From: 2-12-FULL-35-15 sp036386835
Lineage (GTDB): Bacteria; Bacteroidota; Bacteroidia; 2-12-FULL-35-15
Assembly (NCBI GenBank): GCA_036386835.1
Contig: DASVUX010000037.1
Coordinates: 1 to 64,000 of the forward strand
DNA length: 64,000 bases
Direction: 5' to 3'
Shown: positions 26,546-36,613 of the stretch, one piece after another
How positions within the stretch are numbered: position 1 is the first letter of the stretch
Layout: the number at the start of each line of letters is the position of its first letter
Program-made: the position numbers and the translations under genes
The notes under the pieces: model-generated
Seen by the model: the letters and a program-made list of their open reading frames with translations, nothing else
Told to the model about the DNA's origin: nothing
Database searches by the model: none

Positions 26546-29107
26546 ATGGAAAACGACTTATTTAACCTGGATTTCTCCAGGTGGGAAATCATTTTACTTT
26601 CGCTTATTCCTGCATTCATAAATTTAGGGATACTGACATACGTAATGCTAATCTTTCAAAAAACAAGAACAAATATTCTTTTCTCGATTTTTGTTTTCTT
26701 ACTTGGCATGTGGCAATTCACCGAAGGCCTGATGAGGCTTAGCAGGAATGCAGACACAGTTACTGAGTGGCTTCGGATATCAGAAACATTTTTAATTTTT
26801 GTTGTTCCATCAGGGATCTTTTTCGTGCTCCATTTCACGAAATGGGAAAAAAAAGTGTCTTCTAATCTTATTTCATTATTCTTTCTTATACCGGCAGTAC
26901 TTTTTTTTATATTGATACATGCCAGATTCGATTCATTTAATATTATTCAGTCGCATTCAGTTTATTGGACTGCCAATCCTGCTCCTACATTTGTAACAAC
27001 CCTTCTCTTGCTGTGGATAACTTCGGGTGCAGTATTAATACTTGTTTTACTCTGGGCTTATTTTTTAAAAAACCGGAAAAACACATTAAAGCGACCTCAG
27101 GCATTACTGCTGGCCGCCGGAATATCAATCCCGGTTTTGGGCGGCATTATCGGAGAAGTGATATTTCCTATAGTTTTAGGATATGATGATGTTCCTGTAA
27201 CAGTCCCTCTTATAACTGCCTTTTCTGTCATGACCCTCGTAGCAATAAAAAAATACAGGATCCTGGACTTTTCTCCTAAACATCACTGGGATCAAATCAT
27301 ACTCAATGAAGGTTTACTTGTAGTTGATAACAATGGGGTGATCATGTATGCAAATAAAACCTTCTGTAAATTAACCGGTTACCGGCTTGCTGAAATTGAA
27401 GGGAAATTTGCACACTTTCTATTCTTTCACAACATCAGCCAAGAGGAACTAAGCCGGATTACTAAAGAAAGAAAAAATAAAGTATCAAACCCCTATGAAA
27501 TTGAAATGACTACAAAAATAGGAGACAAAATTTGGCTTTTAATAAACGAGTCTCCTTATATTGAAAGTAGCGGAAAAGTGATAGGCTCAATATTGGTCCA
27601 TACGGACATAACACACATTAAAAACACAGAAAAAGAATTAAGAAATAATGAGCTAAGACTCAGGAATGCACAAAAAGTAGCTCATGTAGGAAGCTGGCAA
27701 TTAGATTTTTCACGTAACGAATCTATTTGGTCGGAAGAAGCCTGCAGCATCTTCGGGTTATCACCAGAAGAAAAGGTTCAATCATTTGAATCGTGGTTGG
27801 CATTTATCCATCCTGAGGATCTGGATGTTGTTAAAAAAGAAATAGAACGATCTAAATCATCACTTAGCAATTCCTCATTTAAACACCGCATTATATGTAA
27901 AGACGGGACAATCAAATACATATCATCGGTAAGTGAATTCGAATTCAATGATACAGGATATCCCGTTGGTTTGGTGGGGATCTGCCATGATATCACTGAA
28001 TTAATTACGGCAGAAAAAGCCTTTACCGATAGCGAAGACCAGATGAACACATTTATTACTGATTCACTACTTTGTATTTATTTTATTGACCCGGATACCA
28101 AAAAAATCATCTTTTCAAACGCTGCCTTTACAGATCTGCTGGATTATTCCAACGAAGAAATCGCGTTAATTAATACTTACGATATTTTTGACGCTTCAAA
28201 AGAAAAAGTTGACATCATCATCGGAGAAGTTATCAAAGCTGGCAAAATCAATAATGGAGAAAGCAAATGGAAGAAAAAAAACGGACAAATTATTCATGTT
28301 CTTCTCAGCAGTTTTTACACTAACAGGAATGGCAAAAAAACAGTTGTTGTTGCCGCCCAGGATGTTTCTGAAAGAAGGAATGCCGAAGAAGCGCTTAAAG
28401 TCACAAACCAGGAACTTGAAACATTTATTTACCGTGCCTCACATGATCTCAGGGGCCCATTGGCCTCTATCATGGGGTTAGCTAATTTGAGCAAACTGGA
28501 AATTAAAGACGAGCTGGCCTTAAAGTATTTGAAAATGATAGGAACGGGAACAGAAAAACTTGATTATACTCTTACTGAACTTGTCAAAGCGATGGAAATC
28601 AGGAACATACATAAATTCGAGGATGAAATAAATTTTGAAGGAGTCATAAAGGGTGCACTTGCAAAATTTGAATTCTTCGAAGGTTATTCCAGGTTAAAGA
28701 TACATACTGATATTAACCACAAAAGACCATTTATAACCAACAAATTTGTTTTAGAAACTATAATTCAGAACCTCATTGAAAACGCAATAAAATATCAGAA
28801 CTACAGATCAGCTGAACCATTTCTTAAAATAAATATTTCGGGAAATACTGAAGGAATTATTCTTGTCGTGGAAGACAATGGCCGTGGAATCGAAAAATCC
28901 ATTCAAAATAAAATATTTGACATGTATTTCAGGGGATCAAGCGACCAAAAGGGAACCGGGCTCGGTCTTTACCTGGTAAAAAAGGGGATTGATAAATTAA
29001 ACGGACAAATAGAACTCAAAAGTAATGAGATGGAAGGTACGACCTTCACTATACACTTATCTTCCAAAAGCAAATTCCCTTTAAATCAAAAAACGATTGT
29101 GAATTAA
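26546..29107 (+). CDS. Membrane PAS-domain sensor histidine kinase
   Basis: Sensor kinase of 853 aa. A seven-helix membrane sensor module of the histidine-kinase N-terminal 7TM type (about 10-235) is followed by three PAS domains (about 245-365, 370-490, 500-615). A dimerisation segment carries the phospho-acceptor H633 in SHDLRGPLASI. The HATPase has N-box QNLIENAIKYQN, G1 EDNGRGIE and G2 KGTGLGLYLV. All catalytic motifs are intact. No response regulator is adjacent, so it is an orphan kinase. The intergenic stretch before it (26392-26545) shows nothing recognisable. The signal sensed is unknown. Confidence 0.92.
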   Translation: MENDLFNLDFSRWEIILLSLIPAFINLGILTYVMLIFQKTRTNILFSIFVFLLGMWQFTEGLMRLSRNADTVTEWLRISETFLIFVVPSGIFFVLHFTKWEKKVSSNLISLFFLIPAVLFFILIHARFDSFNIIQSHSVYWTANPAPTFVTTLLLLWITSGAVLILVLLWAYFLKNRKNTLKRPQALLLAAGISIPVLGGIIGEVIFPIVLGYDDVPVTVPLITAFSVMTLVAIKKYRILDFSPKHHWDQIILNEGLLVVDNNGVIMYANKTFCKLTGYRLAEIEGKFAHFLFFHNISQEELSRITKERKNKVSNPYEIEMTTKIGDKIWLLINESPYIESSGKVIGSILVHTDITHIKNTEKELRNNELRLRNAQKVAHVGSWQLDFSRNESIWSEEACSIFGLSPEEKVQSFESWLAFIHPEDLDVVKKEIERSKSSLSNSSFKHRIICKDGTIKYISSVSEFEFNDTGYPVGLVGICHDITELITAEKAFTDSEDQMNTFITDSLLCIYFIDPDTKKIIFSNAAFTDLLDYSNEEIALINTYDIFDASKEKVDIIIGEVIKAGKINNGESKWKKKNGQIIHVLLSSFYTNRNGKKTVVVAAQDVSERRNAEEALKVTNQELETFIYRASHDLRGPLASIMGLANLSKLEIKDELALKYLKMIGTGTEKLDYTLTELVKAMEIRNIHKFEDEINFEGVIKGALAKFEFFEGYSRLKIHTDINHKRPFITNKFVLETIIQNLIENAIKYQNYRSAEPFLKINISGNTEGIILVVEDNGRGIEKSIQNKIFDMYFRGSSDQKGTGLGLYLVKKGIDKLNGQIELKSNEMEGTTFTIHLSSKSKFPLNQKTIVN

Positions 29108-29192
29108 AGATCTGCATTTGGGAATGAAAATAAGTATGCTGAAGAAAAATCTTGCTCCTGCATTTTAGTAAGGCTGAACGTATTCAACCGAT

Positions 29193-32033
29193 TTAATGCG
29201 CTTCCAGCCAGTTGTTTCCGGTACCCATTCCTATTTCCATCGGAACCTTTAATGAAGGGATCGCATTTCTCATCCTGTCGGTTACAATCGCTTTTACCGC
29301 TTCCACTTCTTCTTTCAGGACATCGAATACCAATTCATCATGTACCTGCAGAAGCATCTTCGACCTGATTCCTTTTGTCTTAAAATCATTATGGATATTG
29401 ATCATGGCGATCTTGATCATGTCGGCAGCGCTTCCCTGGATGGGTGCGTTAATGGCATTCCTTTCGGCATAGCCCCTCACCGTATGATTACTTGAATTTA
29501 TATCACGGAGGTTTCTTCTTCGTCCCATGATCGTTTCCACATATCCTTTTTCACGGGCATTGTCAATGCTTTCATCCATGTATTGTTTAATCCGCGGGTA
29601 CTTCTCAAAGTAGCTGTCGATAATAGCAGCAGCTTCTTTACGGGGAATGTTCAACCGTTCAGACAAACCAAAAGCAGAGATTCCGTATATAATCCCGAAG
29701 TTGACCATCTTGGCATTTCTTCTCATATCAGAAGTTACTTCCTCCAGGGGAACGTTATAAACCTTTGAAGCAGTGGCTGCATGAATATCCTGTCCCGACT
29801 GGAACGCCTCTATCATTCCTGTATCCCCGCTTAGTTCTGCAATAATGCGCAGCTCGATCTGCGAATAATCGGCTGATAGCAAAGTATAATTCTCGTTCCT
29901 GGGAATAAACGCTTTCCTGATCTCGCGGCCGCGCTCGGTGCGGATTGGTATATTTTGAAGGTTCGGGTTGTCAGAACTTAATCTTCCCGTAACCGCCACT
30001 ACCTGGTTATAGGATGTATGGATCCTTCCGGTTCTCGGGTTCACCAGTAATGGCAATGTATCAACATAAGTATTCTTTAATTTCACAAGTTCCCGGTAGT
30101 CAAGGATCTTCCCGACTATAGCATGTTTACCTGCTAATTTTGCGAGGACATCCTCCCCGGTTGCATACTGTCCTGTCTTCGTTTTCTTTGGCTTTTCTGT
30201 GATCTGCAGTACTTCAAACAACACATCACCAACCTGCTTGGGTGAGGAAACATTAAACGGTGTGCCTGCCAACTGCTGGATCTCAGCTTCAACCACGGCA
30301 ATATCTTTTTCAAGCCCGTGGGAGATCTCTTTTAATGCGTTTTTATCAAGGGCAACACCCTCGGCTTCCATTGATGCCAGAACACCGATGAGGGGGATCT
30401 CGATCTCTTCAAAAAGTTTTGTAATGTGTGCCTCTTTCAGCAGCGGCTCAAATTTATCTTTCAGCTGCAATGTTACATCCGCATCTTCAGCAGCATATTC
30501 CTTTATATCCTCCAGTGGTACGGCACGCATGCTAATCTGGCCCTTCCCTTTTTTTCCTATAAGCGTTTCAATGGATACTGGTGAGTAACCAAGGTAAGTT
30601 TCAGCAAGCACGTTCATATTGTGGCGCATCTCGGGCTGAATAAGGAAATGCGCGATCATTGTATCAAACAACTTTCCTTTGATCTCGATCCCGTACCATT
30701 TGAGAACGGAAATATCATACTTGATATTCTGGCCGATTTTCATAATGCTTTCACTTTCGAACACCGGCCTGAATTCATTTACGATCTCCTGGGCTTCATT
30801 GTAATTATCCGGTATCGGGACATAAAACGCTTCTGCGGCTTTCCAGGCAAAAGAAAAACCTACCAGTTCAACATTATTAGCGTCCAGCCCCGTAGTTTCA
30901 GAATCAAAACAAACAGCTGGCTGCTGAAGAAGCTCTGTAATGAGTTGTCCGCGCTTTTCTTTTGTATCACTCACATGATAGGTATGAGCGGTGTCTTTAA
31001 TAGTTTTGTAAACCCGGGGTGGGGCCTGTGCCTCCATTGCCTCGGTCATTACCGCGGTTTCATCGCCTCCTCCAAACATATCGATCTGTGAAGAATCTGC
31101 TTTTTTCGCTTTCACGGAAGTCTTTTCCACAGGCACCGGTGAAGAAGTGATTGTCTCTCCCAACACCTGTTCGGCAAGCCGCCGGAACTCGAGTTCCATA
31201 AAAAGATCGCGAAGGACCTCTTTGTTTGGCTCATCCATCTGCAATGCACGTTCATCCCATTCGATAGGCACATCACAAATAATTGTTGCAAGCCGTTTCG
31301 ATTGAATTGCCATGGCTGAATTGAGTTCAACTTTTTCTTTCAGCTTCCCTTTCAGCTTGTCGGTATTCTGAATCAGGTTCTCAATGCTTCCAAAATCCTT
31401 AATAAGCTGAATCGCTGTTTTTTCACCAACTCCGGGGATTCCGGGGATATTATCCACTTTGTCACCCATCAGCCCCAAAATATCTATAAGTTCAGCTACG
31501 TTCCGGATCTCCCATTTTTTGCACACTTCGGGTACACCCATTATTTCGACACCATTCCCCAGACGGGCAGGTTTATATATAAATATATTCTCTGAAACGA
31601 GCTGGCCATAATCCTTATCCGGGGTCATCATGTAAACGGTATAGCCATGCTGTTCCGCTTTTTTTGCAAGTGTCCCGATCACATCATCCGCTTCATACCC
31701 TGGCTTGCCGATCACCGGTATATGAAAACCCTCAATGATCTTCATGATGTATGGAATAGAAAGCGCCAGGTCTTCAGGCATTTCTTCCCGGTTTGCTTTA
31801 TATGCTTCAAATTCGGTATGCCGAACGGTTGGTTCAGCTGTATCGAACACGACTGCAATGTGTGTGGGCTTTTCTTTTTTTAAGACTTCAAGGAGGGTAT
31901 TGGTAAAGCCCAGTATTGCCGAGGTATTTAATCCTTTGGAGTTTATCCTGTGATTATTGCTGAAGCCAAAATAAGCGCGGTATATAAGGGCATATGCATC
32001 AAGTAAAAAAAGTTTTTTCGGGTTCTCGCTCAT
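29193..32033 (-). CDS. polA: DNA polymerase I
   Basis: Repair and Okazaki-fragment polymerase, 946 aa, with all three activities intact. The 5'-3' exonuclease (about 1-290) has DAYALIYRAYFGF, PDKDYGQLV and PGIPGVGEKTA. The 3'-5' proofreading domain (about 340-520) keeps its acidic residues in FDSETTGLD, IKYDISVL and EDADVTLQL. The polymerase domain has DYSQIELR, KMVNFGIIYGIS and VHDELVFDV. The start is the ATG at 32033 (MSENPKK); an ATG 6 nt upstream is possible. No oddities. Confidence 0.97.
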   Translation of the reverse strand: MSENPKKLFLLDAYALIYRAYFGFSNNHRINSKGLNTSAILGFTNTLLEVLKKEKPTHIAVVFDTAEPTVRHTEFEAYKANREEMPEDLALSIPYIMKIIEGFHIPVIGKPGYEADDVIGTLAKKAEQHGYTVYMMTPDKDYGQLVSENIFIYKPARLGNGVEIMGVPEVCKKWEIRNVAELIDILGLMGDKVDNIPGIPGVGEKTAIQLIKDFGSIENLIQNTDKLKGKLKEKVELNSAMAIQSKRLATIICDVPIEWDERALQMDEPNKEVLRDLFMELEFRRLAEQVLGETITSSPVPVEKTSVKAKKADSSQIDMFGGGDETAVMTEAMEAQAPPRVYKTIKDTAHTYHVSDTKEKRGQLITELLQQPAVCFDSETTGLDANNVELVGFSFAWKAAEAFYVPIPDNYNEAQEIVNEFRPVFESESIMKIGQNIKYDISVLKWYGIEIKGKLFDTMIAHFLIQPEMRHNMNVLAETYLGYSPVSIETLIGKKGKGQISMRAVPLEDIKEYAAEDADVTLQLKDKFEPLLKEAHITKLFEEIEIPLIGVLASMEAEGVALDKNALKEISHGLEKDIAVVEAEIQQLAGTPFNVSSPKQVGDVLFEVLQITEKPKKTKTGQYATGEDVLAKLAGKHAIVGKILDYRELVKLKNTYVDTLPLLVNPRTGRIHTSYNQVVAVTGRLSSDNPNLQNIPIRTERGREIRKAFIPRNENYTLLSADYSQIELRIIAELSGDTGMIEAFQSGQDIHAATASKVYNVPLEEVTSDMRRNAKMVNFGIIYGISAFGLSERLNIPRKEAAAIIDSYFEKYPRIKQYMDESIDNAREKGYVETIMGRRRNLRDINSSNHTVRGYAERNAINAPIQGSAADMIKIAMINIHNDFKTKGIRSKMLLQVHDELVFDVLKEEVEAVKAIVTDRMRNAIPSLKVPMEIGMGTGNNWLEAH

Positions 32034-32100
32034 GATCATTCAAGTTTTTTAAGATCTTAAAATTAGCCGAAAAAAGCCTTGGTTGACTGATTTATTATTA

Positions 32101-32137
32101 ACAAAAAAGCCGTCATTCACAGGGGGAAGACGGCTTT
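32101..32137 (-). terminator. Intrinsic terminator after the secreted 190-aa gene
   Basis: 9-bp stem AAAGCCGTC / GACGGCTTT with a 14-nt loop. On the minus strand it is followed by TTTTTTGT, so it ends the minus gene at 32156 and separates it from polA. Confidence 0.75.
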
Positions 32138-32155
32138 AAATAATGGGTCTTGTTA

Positions 32156-32728
32156 TTAATTCGAATTGCTCTTGTTATAGGTATTTACAACTTCAACAAT
32201 GTTCTCATAATCGTATTTTTTTTCTTCCAGCGCTTTAACAATCTCTTCATTATCCGCCATTACATCTGTCATTTGTTTTTTGAACTTGCTGGATTTTACT
32301 TTAACAAACTCACCACCCGATTTTTCCATGTAATAATCGGACTTTACTTTAATATCATTCATCTGCATCACTTCCACCTGCGATTCATACAGATTTACCG
32401 CTCCTTCAGAGATCCTTTTCACAAAAACCTGCTCCCCGTCCACATTCCGGGAAACATAAGTGCTTCCATCCACATAATATTCCTTGATCTTGGCGGGAGT
32501 AAAATTCTTTGTTTCCGACCCTTCTTTCTTACGGTAGGAAGCCTTTGCAAAATTATCAAACTCGCGTTTCATGTTTTTCTTGATCTCTCCTTTTAAGGAA
32601 TCCCCATTAAGCATGATCACGTACCCCGGGAAATACTTCACCTGGGCAGCTGCACGTGGGCCAAAAAACACAGAGCCTGCTATTATTACAGCCAGGGCAA
32701 ATAAATTATGGAAAGTAGTTTTTTTCAA
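32156..32728 (-). CDS. Secreted hypothetical protein, 190 aa
   Basis: Exported protein: MKKTTF start, hydrophobic core and a cleavage-like GPRAAAQ around residue 29. The mature part is rich in beta-strand and lysine (FPGYVIMLNGDSLKGEIKK, YYVDGSTYVSRNVDGEQVFVK). This resembles Bacteroidota periplasmic proteins of unknown function that open with a short strand-turn module. It has its own terminator and is divergent from the L,D-transpeptidase. I do not recognise the family with certainty. Confidence 0.75.
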   Translation of the reverse strand: MKKTTFHNLFALAVIIAGSVFFGPRAAAQVKYFPGYVIMLNGDSLKGEIKKNMKREFDNFAKASYRKKEGSETKNFTPAKIKEYYVDGSTYVSRNVDGEQVFVKRISEGAVNLYESQVEVMQMNDIKVKSDYYMEKSGGEFVKVKSSKFKKQMTDVMADNEEIVKALEEKKYDYENIVEVVNTYNKSNSN

Positions 32729-32859
32729 TTTTTTTCAGTTTTAGAGTCTCAAAATAAGGTTAAAATTTCTAGATAAAAAACAGCTCGTTTAAAACTCCTT
32801 TCATTTGTTAATAACTTGTTAATTATCCCGCTGCTTTTCTTTATTACCGCAAGTCTTCA

Positions 32860-32890
32860 ATTGAAATCCGGTTTCCTTTTCGTAAATTTG
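32860..32890 (+). promoter_or_regulatory. Promoter of the L,D-transpeptidase gene
   Basis: ATTG at 32860 and TAAATTTG at 32883-32890, separated by 19 nt, fit the Bacteroidota -33/-7 pattern. The promoter lies inside the longest open frame, so translation must start downstream, at the TTG at 32909. Confidence 0.5.
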
Positions 32891-32908
32891 CATATTAATC
32901 TTTTCCTT

Positions 32909-34570
32909 TTGAAACGGCATCGTTTATTTCTTTTTCTTTTAACATCCATCTGCCTCACCGCCTGCAATAAGTGTTCGCAAAAGCCAAAGCCTGTAGTCCT
33001 TGTAGAAAAGCCAGAACTGGTCAACGAAGAGGTCAGCAAACTACTAAGTGAGAACCTGGGAAGCCACGACACATCAGAAATCATGGTTTTGTCAGAGGAC
33101 AGTCTTTTTGCCACGCGGCTTATGGCTGAATTCTATGAAACCAAAGGATTTGCAGTGGCCTGGACCGATAAAGGACTTTTGACCGCGCAGGGAGATACCT
33201 TGTTAAATATCTTAAAGCATGCAGATCTTTATGGGCTGGCCCCTGAGGAATATCATTATTCAAAAATCGACAGTCTTATAAAATCATCCCGCGAAGGCGT
33301 CTCCAAAAAATTTGATGCCGTAAAGTTATATGAAGCGGACCTCTTTATAACGGATGGCCTTTTTAAGTTCGTTGTTCATGCCAGTAAAGGAAGATTAAAT
33401 CCCGACAGCCTGACGAGGGAATGGCATCCGGAAAAACTGGACACTAATATTGTGGCTATGATCAACTCGGCTCTCCTGCAAAATACCCTGCGCAATACAA
33501 TTAATTCGCTGGAACCAAAAAGCACCCAGTACCGGAGGCTGAAGATCGCATTAAAAAACTACAAGTACCAGTTCAGGAATTCCAGCTGGGATAGCCTTAA
33601 AAGCAGGGAATCGGATTCAGTCACTTTTAATGATCGCCTCAGGCAGCGTCTTATCGCAAGTCATGATTATTATGATATTTACAGCGGCAATGATTCTGTT
33701 AAGCTCTTAAAATCCATTAAAGACTTTCAGTGCAAGCACAACCTGGTAGAAGACGGGAAGATCGGGAAGCTTACATTTAAAGCTCTGCAGCAAACCAAAG
33801 AGGATGTGATCCGCCAGATTGAAATGAACATGGAACGCTGGAGATGGACAGATGAACCGGCCGAAGAAGAATATGTATGGGTCAACATTCCAAAATTCGA
33901 GATGCACGTTGTGGAAGAGGATACAATAGTGATGCGCTCCAGGGTAATAGTTGGCGCACCGAAGACCAAAACACCTTTGATAAAAAGCACTATCCGCTAT
34001 TTTACCATTTATCCTTACTGGACAGTTCCTTTCAGCATTATTACAAAGGAGATCCTCCCCCAGCTTAAACGTGATACTTCATACCTCAGAAGAAAGAATT
34101 TCGAGGTGCTTGACAGGAACGGCTATGTGATAGATACCATGATCAACTGGAAAAGATACAGCAAGAATTATTTTCCTTTTAAACTGAGACAAAGAATAGG
34201 GGATGACAATTCCCTTGGGATCTTAAAATTCAATTTCAACAATAAATACGGTGTATATATGCACGACACTGATAACCGCAGGCTTTTTGCAAGAGAGAAC
34301 AGGGCCTTAAGTCACGGATGTGTGCGCCTTGAAAAATTCTTTGATTTTGCTAAATTCCTTGTACGGGATGATAGCCTCAGGTACCCGGTTGACTCTTTGT
34401 CTGCTGATCTTTCCAGGGAAGTGCAAAAGCAGGTCAACCTCAGGAAACCGATCCCTATTTACATTAACTACTATACAGTTGAAGTGGATGAGTTTATGGA
34501 AATACATTTCTTCAACGACATATACGGCCGGGATGAAAAGATGCTGAAGGAATTAAAATTAAAAGATTAA
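32909..34570 (+). CDS. L,D-transpeptidase (YkuD/YcbB-type) lipoprotein
   Basis: Peptidoglycan cross-linking enzyme, about 553 aa from the TTG at 32909. That start gives MKRHR plus a hydrophobic stretch and a lipobox (SICLTAC), a textbook lipoprotein signal. The open frame extends to 32816 but would place a promoter motif inside the gene. The order is an N-terminal YcbB-like scaffold, a peptidoglycan-binding repeat (about 270-290, LVEDGKIGKLTFKALQQ) and a YkuD domain. The catalytic motif is SHGCVR (C471), preceded by the conserved histidine in YMHDTDN. It generates or anchors 3-3 cross-links in the periplasm. Confidence 0.9.
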   Translation: MKRHRLFLFLLTSICLTACNKCSQKPKPVVLVEKPELVNEEVSKLLSENLGSHDTSEIMVLSEDSLFATRLMAEFYETKGFAVAWTDKGLLTAQGDTLLNILKHADLYGLAPEEYHYSKIDSLIKSSREGVSKKFDAVKLYEADLFITDGLFKFVVHASKGRLNPDSLTREWHPEKLDTNIVAMINSALLQNTLRNTINSLEPKSTQYRRLKIALKNYKYQFRNSSWDSLKSRESDSVTFNDRLRQRLIASHDYYDIYSGNDSVKLLKSIKDFQCKHNLVEDGKIGKLTFKALQQTKEDVIRQIEMNMERWRWTDEPAEEEYVWVNIPKFEMHVVEEDTIVMRSRVIVGAPKTKTPLIKSTIRYFTIYPYWTVPFSIITKEILPQLKRDTSYLRRKNFEVLDRNGYVIDTMINWKRYSKNYFPFKLRQRIGDDNSLGILKFNFNNKYGVYMHDTDNRRLFARENRALSHGCVRLEKFFDFAKFLVRDDSLRYPVDSLSADLSREVQKQVNLRKPIPIYINYYTVEVDEFMEIHFFNDIYGRDEKMLKELKLKD

Positions 34571-35769
34571 TAGAGAAAGTTATTGTAAGGATATCTTTTC
34601 TGGTGCATATCTTTAATCCGCTCATAAAGAACTTTTCTGAATTCATCCAGGTTCTCCTTGTTCGCGGCTGAAATAAAGATACAGTCGGTATGAAGGTTTC
34701 TCATCCAGGTTTTTTTCAATTCATCAAGGCTGAGATTCTTCTTTGTTATAGGGGTCAGATCATCTTCATCTTTCTGGTCAAACGTAAAAGCATCGATCTT
34801 GTTAAAGACAAGAAGTGTTGGCTTGTCGGATGCCCCGATATCAGCAAGTGTCTGGTTCACCACATTGATCTGGTCTTCAAATCCCGCATGGGAAATATCA
34901 ACTACATGAATAAGGATATCAGCTTCCCTCACTTCATCCAGGGTTGATTTAAATGATTCAATAAGGTTGGTAGGGAGCTTGCGGATAAAACCAACCGTAT
35001 CCGACAGAAGAAAAGGAAGGTTTTCAATTACTACCTTTCTTACGGTAGTGTCAAGTGTTGCAAACAGTTTATTCTCCGCAAACACTTCGCTCTTGCTGAG
35101 CATGTTCATGATCGTTGACTTACCAACATTGGTATAACCCACGAGGGCGACACGGATCATCTCTCCCCTGCTCTTCCGTTGCGTTTCCATCTGCTTGTCA
35201 ATCACCGTAAGCTTCTCTTTCAGCAAAGCGATCCTGTCGCGGATAATCCTCCTGTCGGTTTCAATTTCTTTTTCACCCGCACCTTTCATACCGATCCCAC
35301 CCTTTACCCTGTCGAGGTGGCTCCACATTTTAGTAAGGCGCGGCAGCATGTATTGATATTGGGCAAGTTCAACCTGTGTCTTGGCATGTGCGGTCCTGGC
35401 GCGGGAAGCAAAAATATCGAGGATTAGCGTTGTCCGGTCAAGCACTTTTACTTTTTGCTTTTCATCCGACTTCACCCCTTTTTCGAGGTTACGCTGCTGA
35501 GCAGGAGAAAGCTCATCATCAAAGATCACGATGTCAACATTATTCTCTTTAACAAAATTCTTGATCTCGTTCAGCTTCCCTGAACCGATAAATGTTCCGG
35601 GATCAGGATGTTCGAGGCGCTGTGTATAACGCTTAAGGATTTTTGCACCGGCAGTTTCAGCCAGGAAATCAAGTTCATCGAGATACTCGGCAACCTTCTC
35701 TTCATCCTGGCTCCTGTTGATCAATCCGACCAGTACGGCCGTTTCCTGTTTCTTCTCGGTATCAAACAT
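34567..35769 (-). CDS. hflX: GTPase HflX
   Basis: Ribosome-associated GTPase that splits stalled or heat-damaged ribosomes. The 400 aa comprise an N-terminal HflX domain (about 8-190) with its hallmark GIGMKGAGEKEIETDRR (158-174). A coiled segment and the G domain follow: P-loop GYTNVGKS (211-218), DTVGFIRKLP (G3) and NKID (G4). The C-terminus is short. Its stop overlaps the convergent L,D-transpeptidase stop by 4 nt. Start ATG at 35769. Confidence 0.96.
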   Translation of the reverse strand: MFDTEKKQETAVLVGLINRSQDEEKVAEYLDELDFLAETAGAKILKRYTQRLEHPDPGTFIGSGKLNEIKNFVKENNVDIVIFDDELSPAQQRNLEKGVKSDEKQKVKVLDRTTLILDIFASRARTAHAKTQVELAQYQYMLPRLTKMWSHLDRVKGGIGMKGAGEKEIETDRRIIRDRIALLKEKLTVIDKQMETQRKSRGEMIRVALVGYTNVGKSTIMNMLSKSEVFAENKLFATLDTTVRKVVIENLPFLLSDTVGFIRKLPTNLIESFKSTLDEVREADILIHVVDISHAGFEDQINVVNQTLADIGASDKPTLLVFNKIDAFTFDQKDEDDLTPITKKNLSLDELKKTWMRNLHTDCIFISAANKENLDEFRKVLYERIKDMHQKRYPYNNFLY

Positions 35770-35831
35770 TTTATTTCAGATTTCAAATTTCACGCCTGGT
35801 TTACCTGAAACCGCAATTTGAAATTTTTAAA

Positions 35832-36524
35832 TTATTTTTTCAGGCTTTCGGTGTATTCGGCTACAGCTTTGATCTGAGCTTCAGTGAGCATTGTTTCAAA
35901 TCCGGCCATTGCACCCTTTCCCTTTTTTATGGTTTCGATCTTCGCATCCATCTCCATGGTTGAAGCAGAAAGATCCGGTGAACCCATTAAGCTTAATTTC
36001 CCGTCCTCACCATGGCACCTGGCACAATTATCCATAAAAATATCATGCCCGCTGTTAGTCGCTTCTGCAGGCACATCATTATGGATTACAGGCTCTGATG
36101 ATGAAGAGGATTTTTGCTTCTTGCTCATTTCAGCAAGCCCGTATGCAGCAATGATCATCAACAGGGATATTACTGCAAGCACTTTGTTCCTTTTTTTAAA
36201 TCCGACTACAGCCACGGGTATGGAAGCGAATACAAGCACAATCTTAATGATGAGCATTGACTTTATCTCAGGGATCTCGAAAAGCATATAAATCCCTGTC
36301 ACAAGGAATAATGTGCTGACTATGATTTCAGGGACCTTTATCGCTTTGGTAAATTTCACCAGGCTTTCTTCCTTATTTACAAGAAGCAATATGGTTTTAA
36401 TTACATAGATCAATAAAAAAATTATAACGGAAATTAAATGGGTATAATAGATTCCTTTGAACATTCTTACGAGGTTTTTAATCCATCCAAAAGTAATAAA
36501 AAACCGCTCACTAAAACCGTTCAT
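35832..36524 (-). CDS. Membrane protein with C-terminal cytochrome c domain
   Basis: Protein of up to 230 aa. Four membrane helices (about 26-50, 65-82, 90-109, 115-131) resemble SirB/CopD-like small membrane proteins. A Ser-rich linker and a cytochrome c domain follow, with the heme motif CARCH (167-171) and a methionine-rich C-terminal part able to supply the axial ligand. The heme domain should face the periplasm. A shorter start at 36464 (MFKGIYY) is possible. An electron carrier tied to a membrane module is inferred; the partner is unknown. Confidence 0.8.
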   Translation of the reverse strand: MNGFSERFFITFGWIKNLVRMFKGIYYTHLISVIIFLLIYVIKTILLLVNKEESLVKFTKAIKVPEIIVSTLFLVTGIYMLFEIPEIKSMLIIKIVLVFASIPVAVVGFKKRNKVLAVISLLMIIAAYGLAEMSKKQKSSSSSEPVIHNDVPAEATNSGHDIFMDNCARCHGEDGKLSLMGSPDLSASTMEMDAKIETIKKGKGAMAGFETMLTEAQIKAVAEYTESLKK

Positions 36525-36531
36525 CCTATTG

Positions 36532-36564
36532 TTGGGAAAAAATCCGTTTTAAATGTTATTTTTG
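36532..36564 (+). promoter_or_regulatory. Promoter of the amidohydrolase operon
   Basis: TTG at 36532 and TATTTTTG at 36557-36564 with a 22-nt spacer. The -7 box lies 49 nt before the ATG at 36614. It fits the Bacteroidota pattern, with the spacer at the long end. Confidence 0.5.
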
Positions 36565-36613
36565 TTTACACAGATTAATGCGCGGACAATCTGTATCCGT
36601 GAAAACATAAAAT

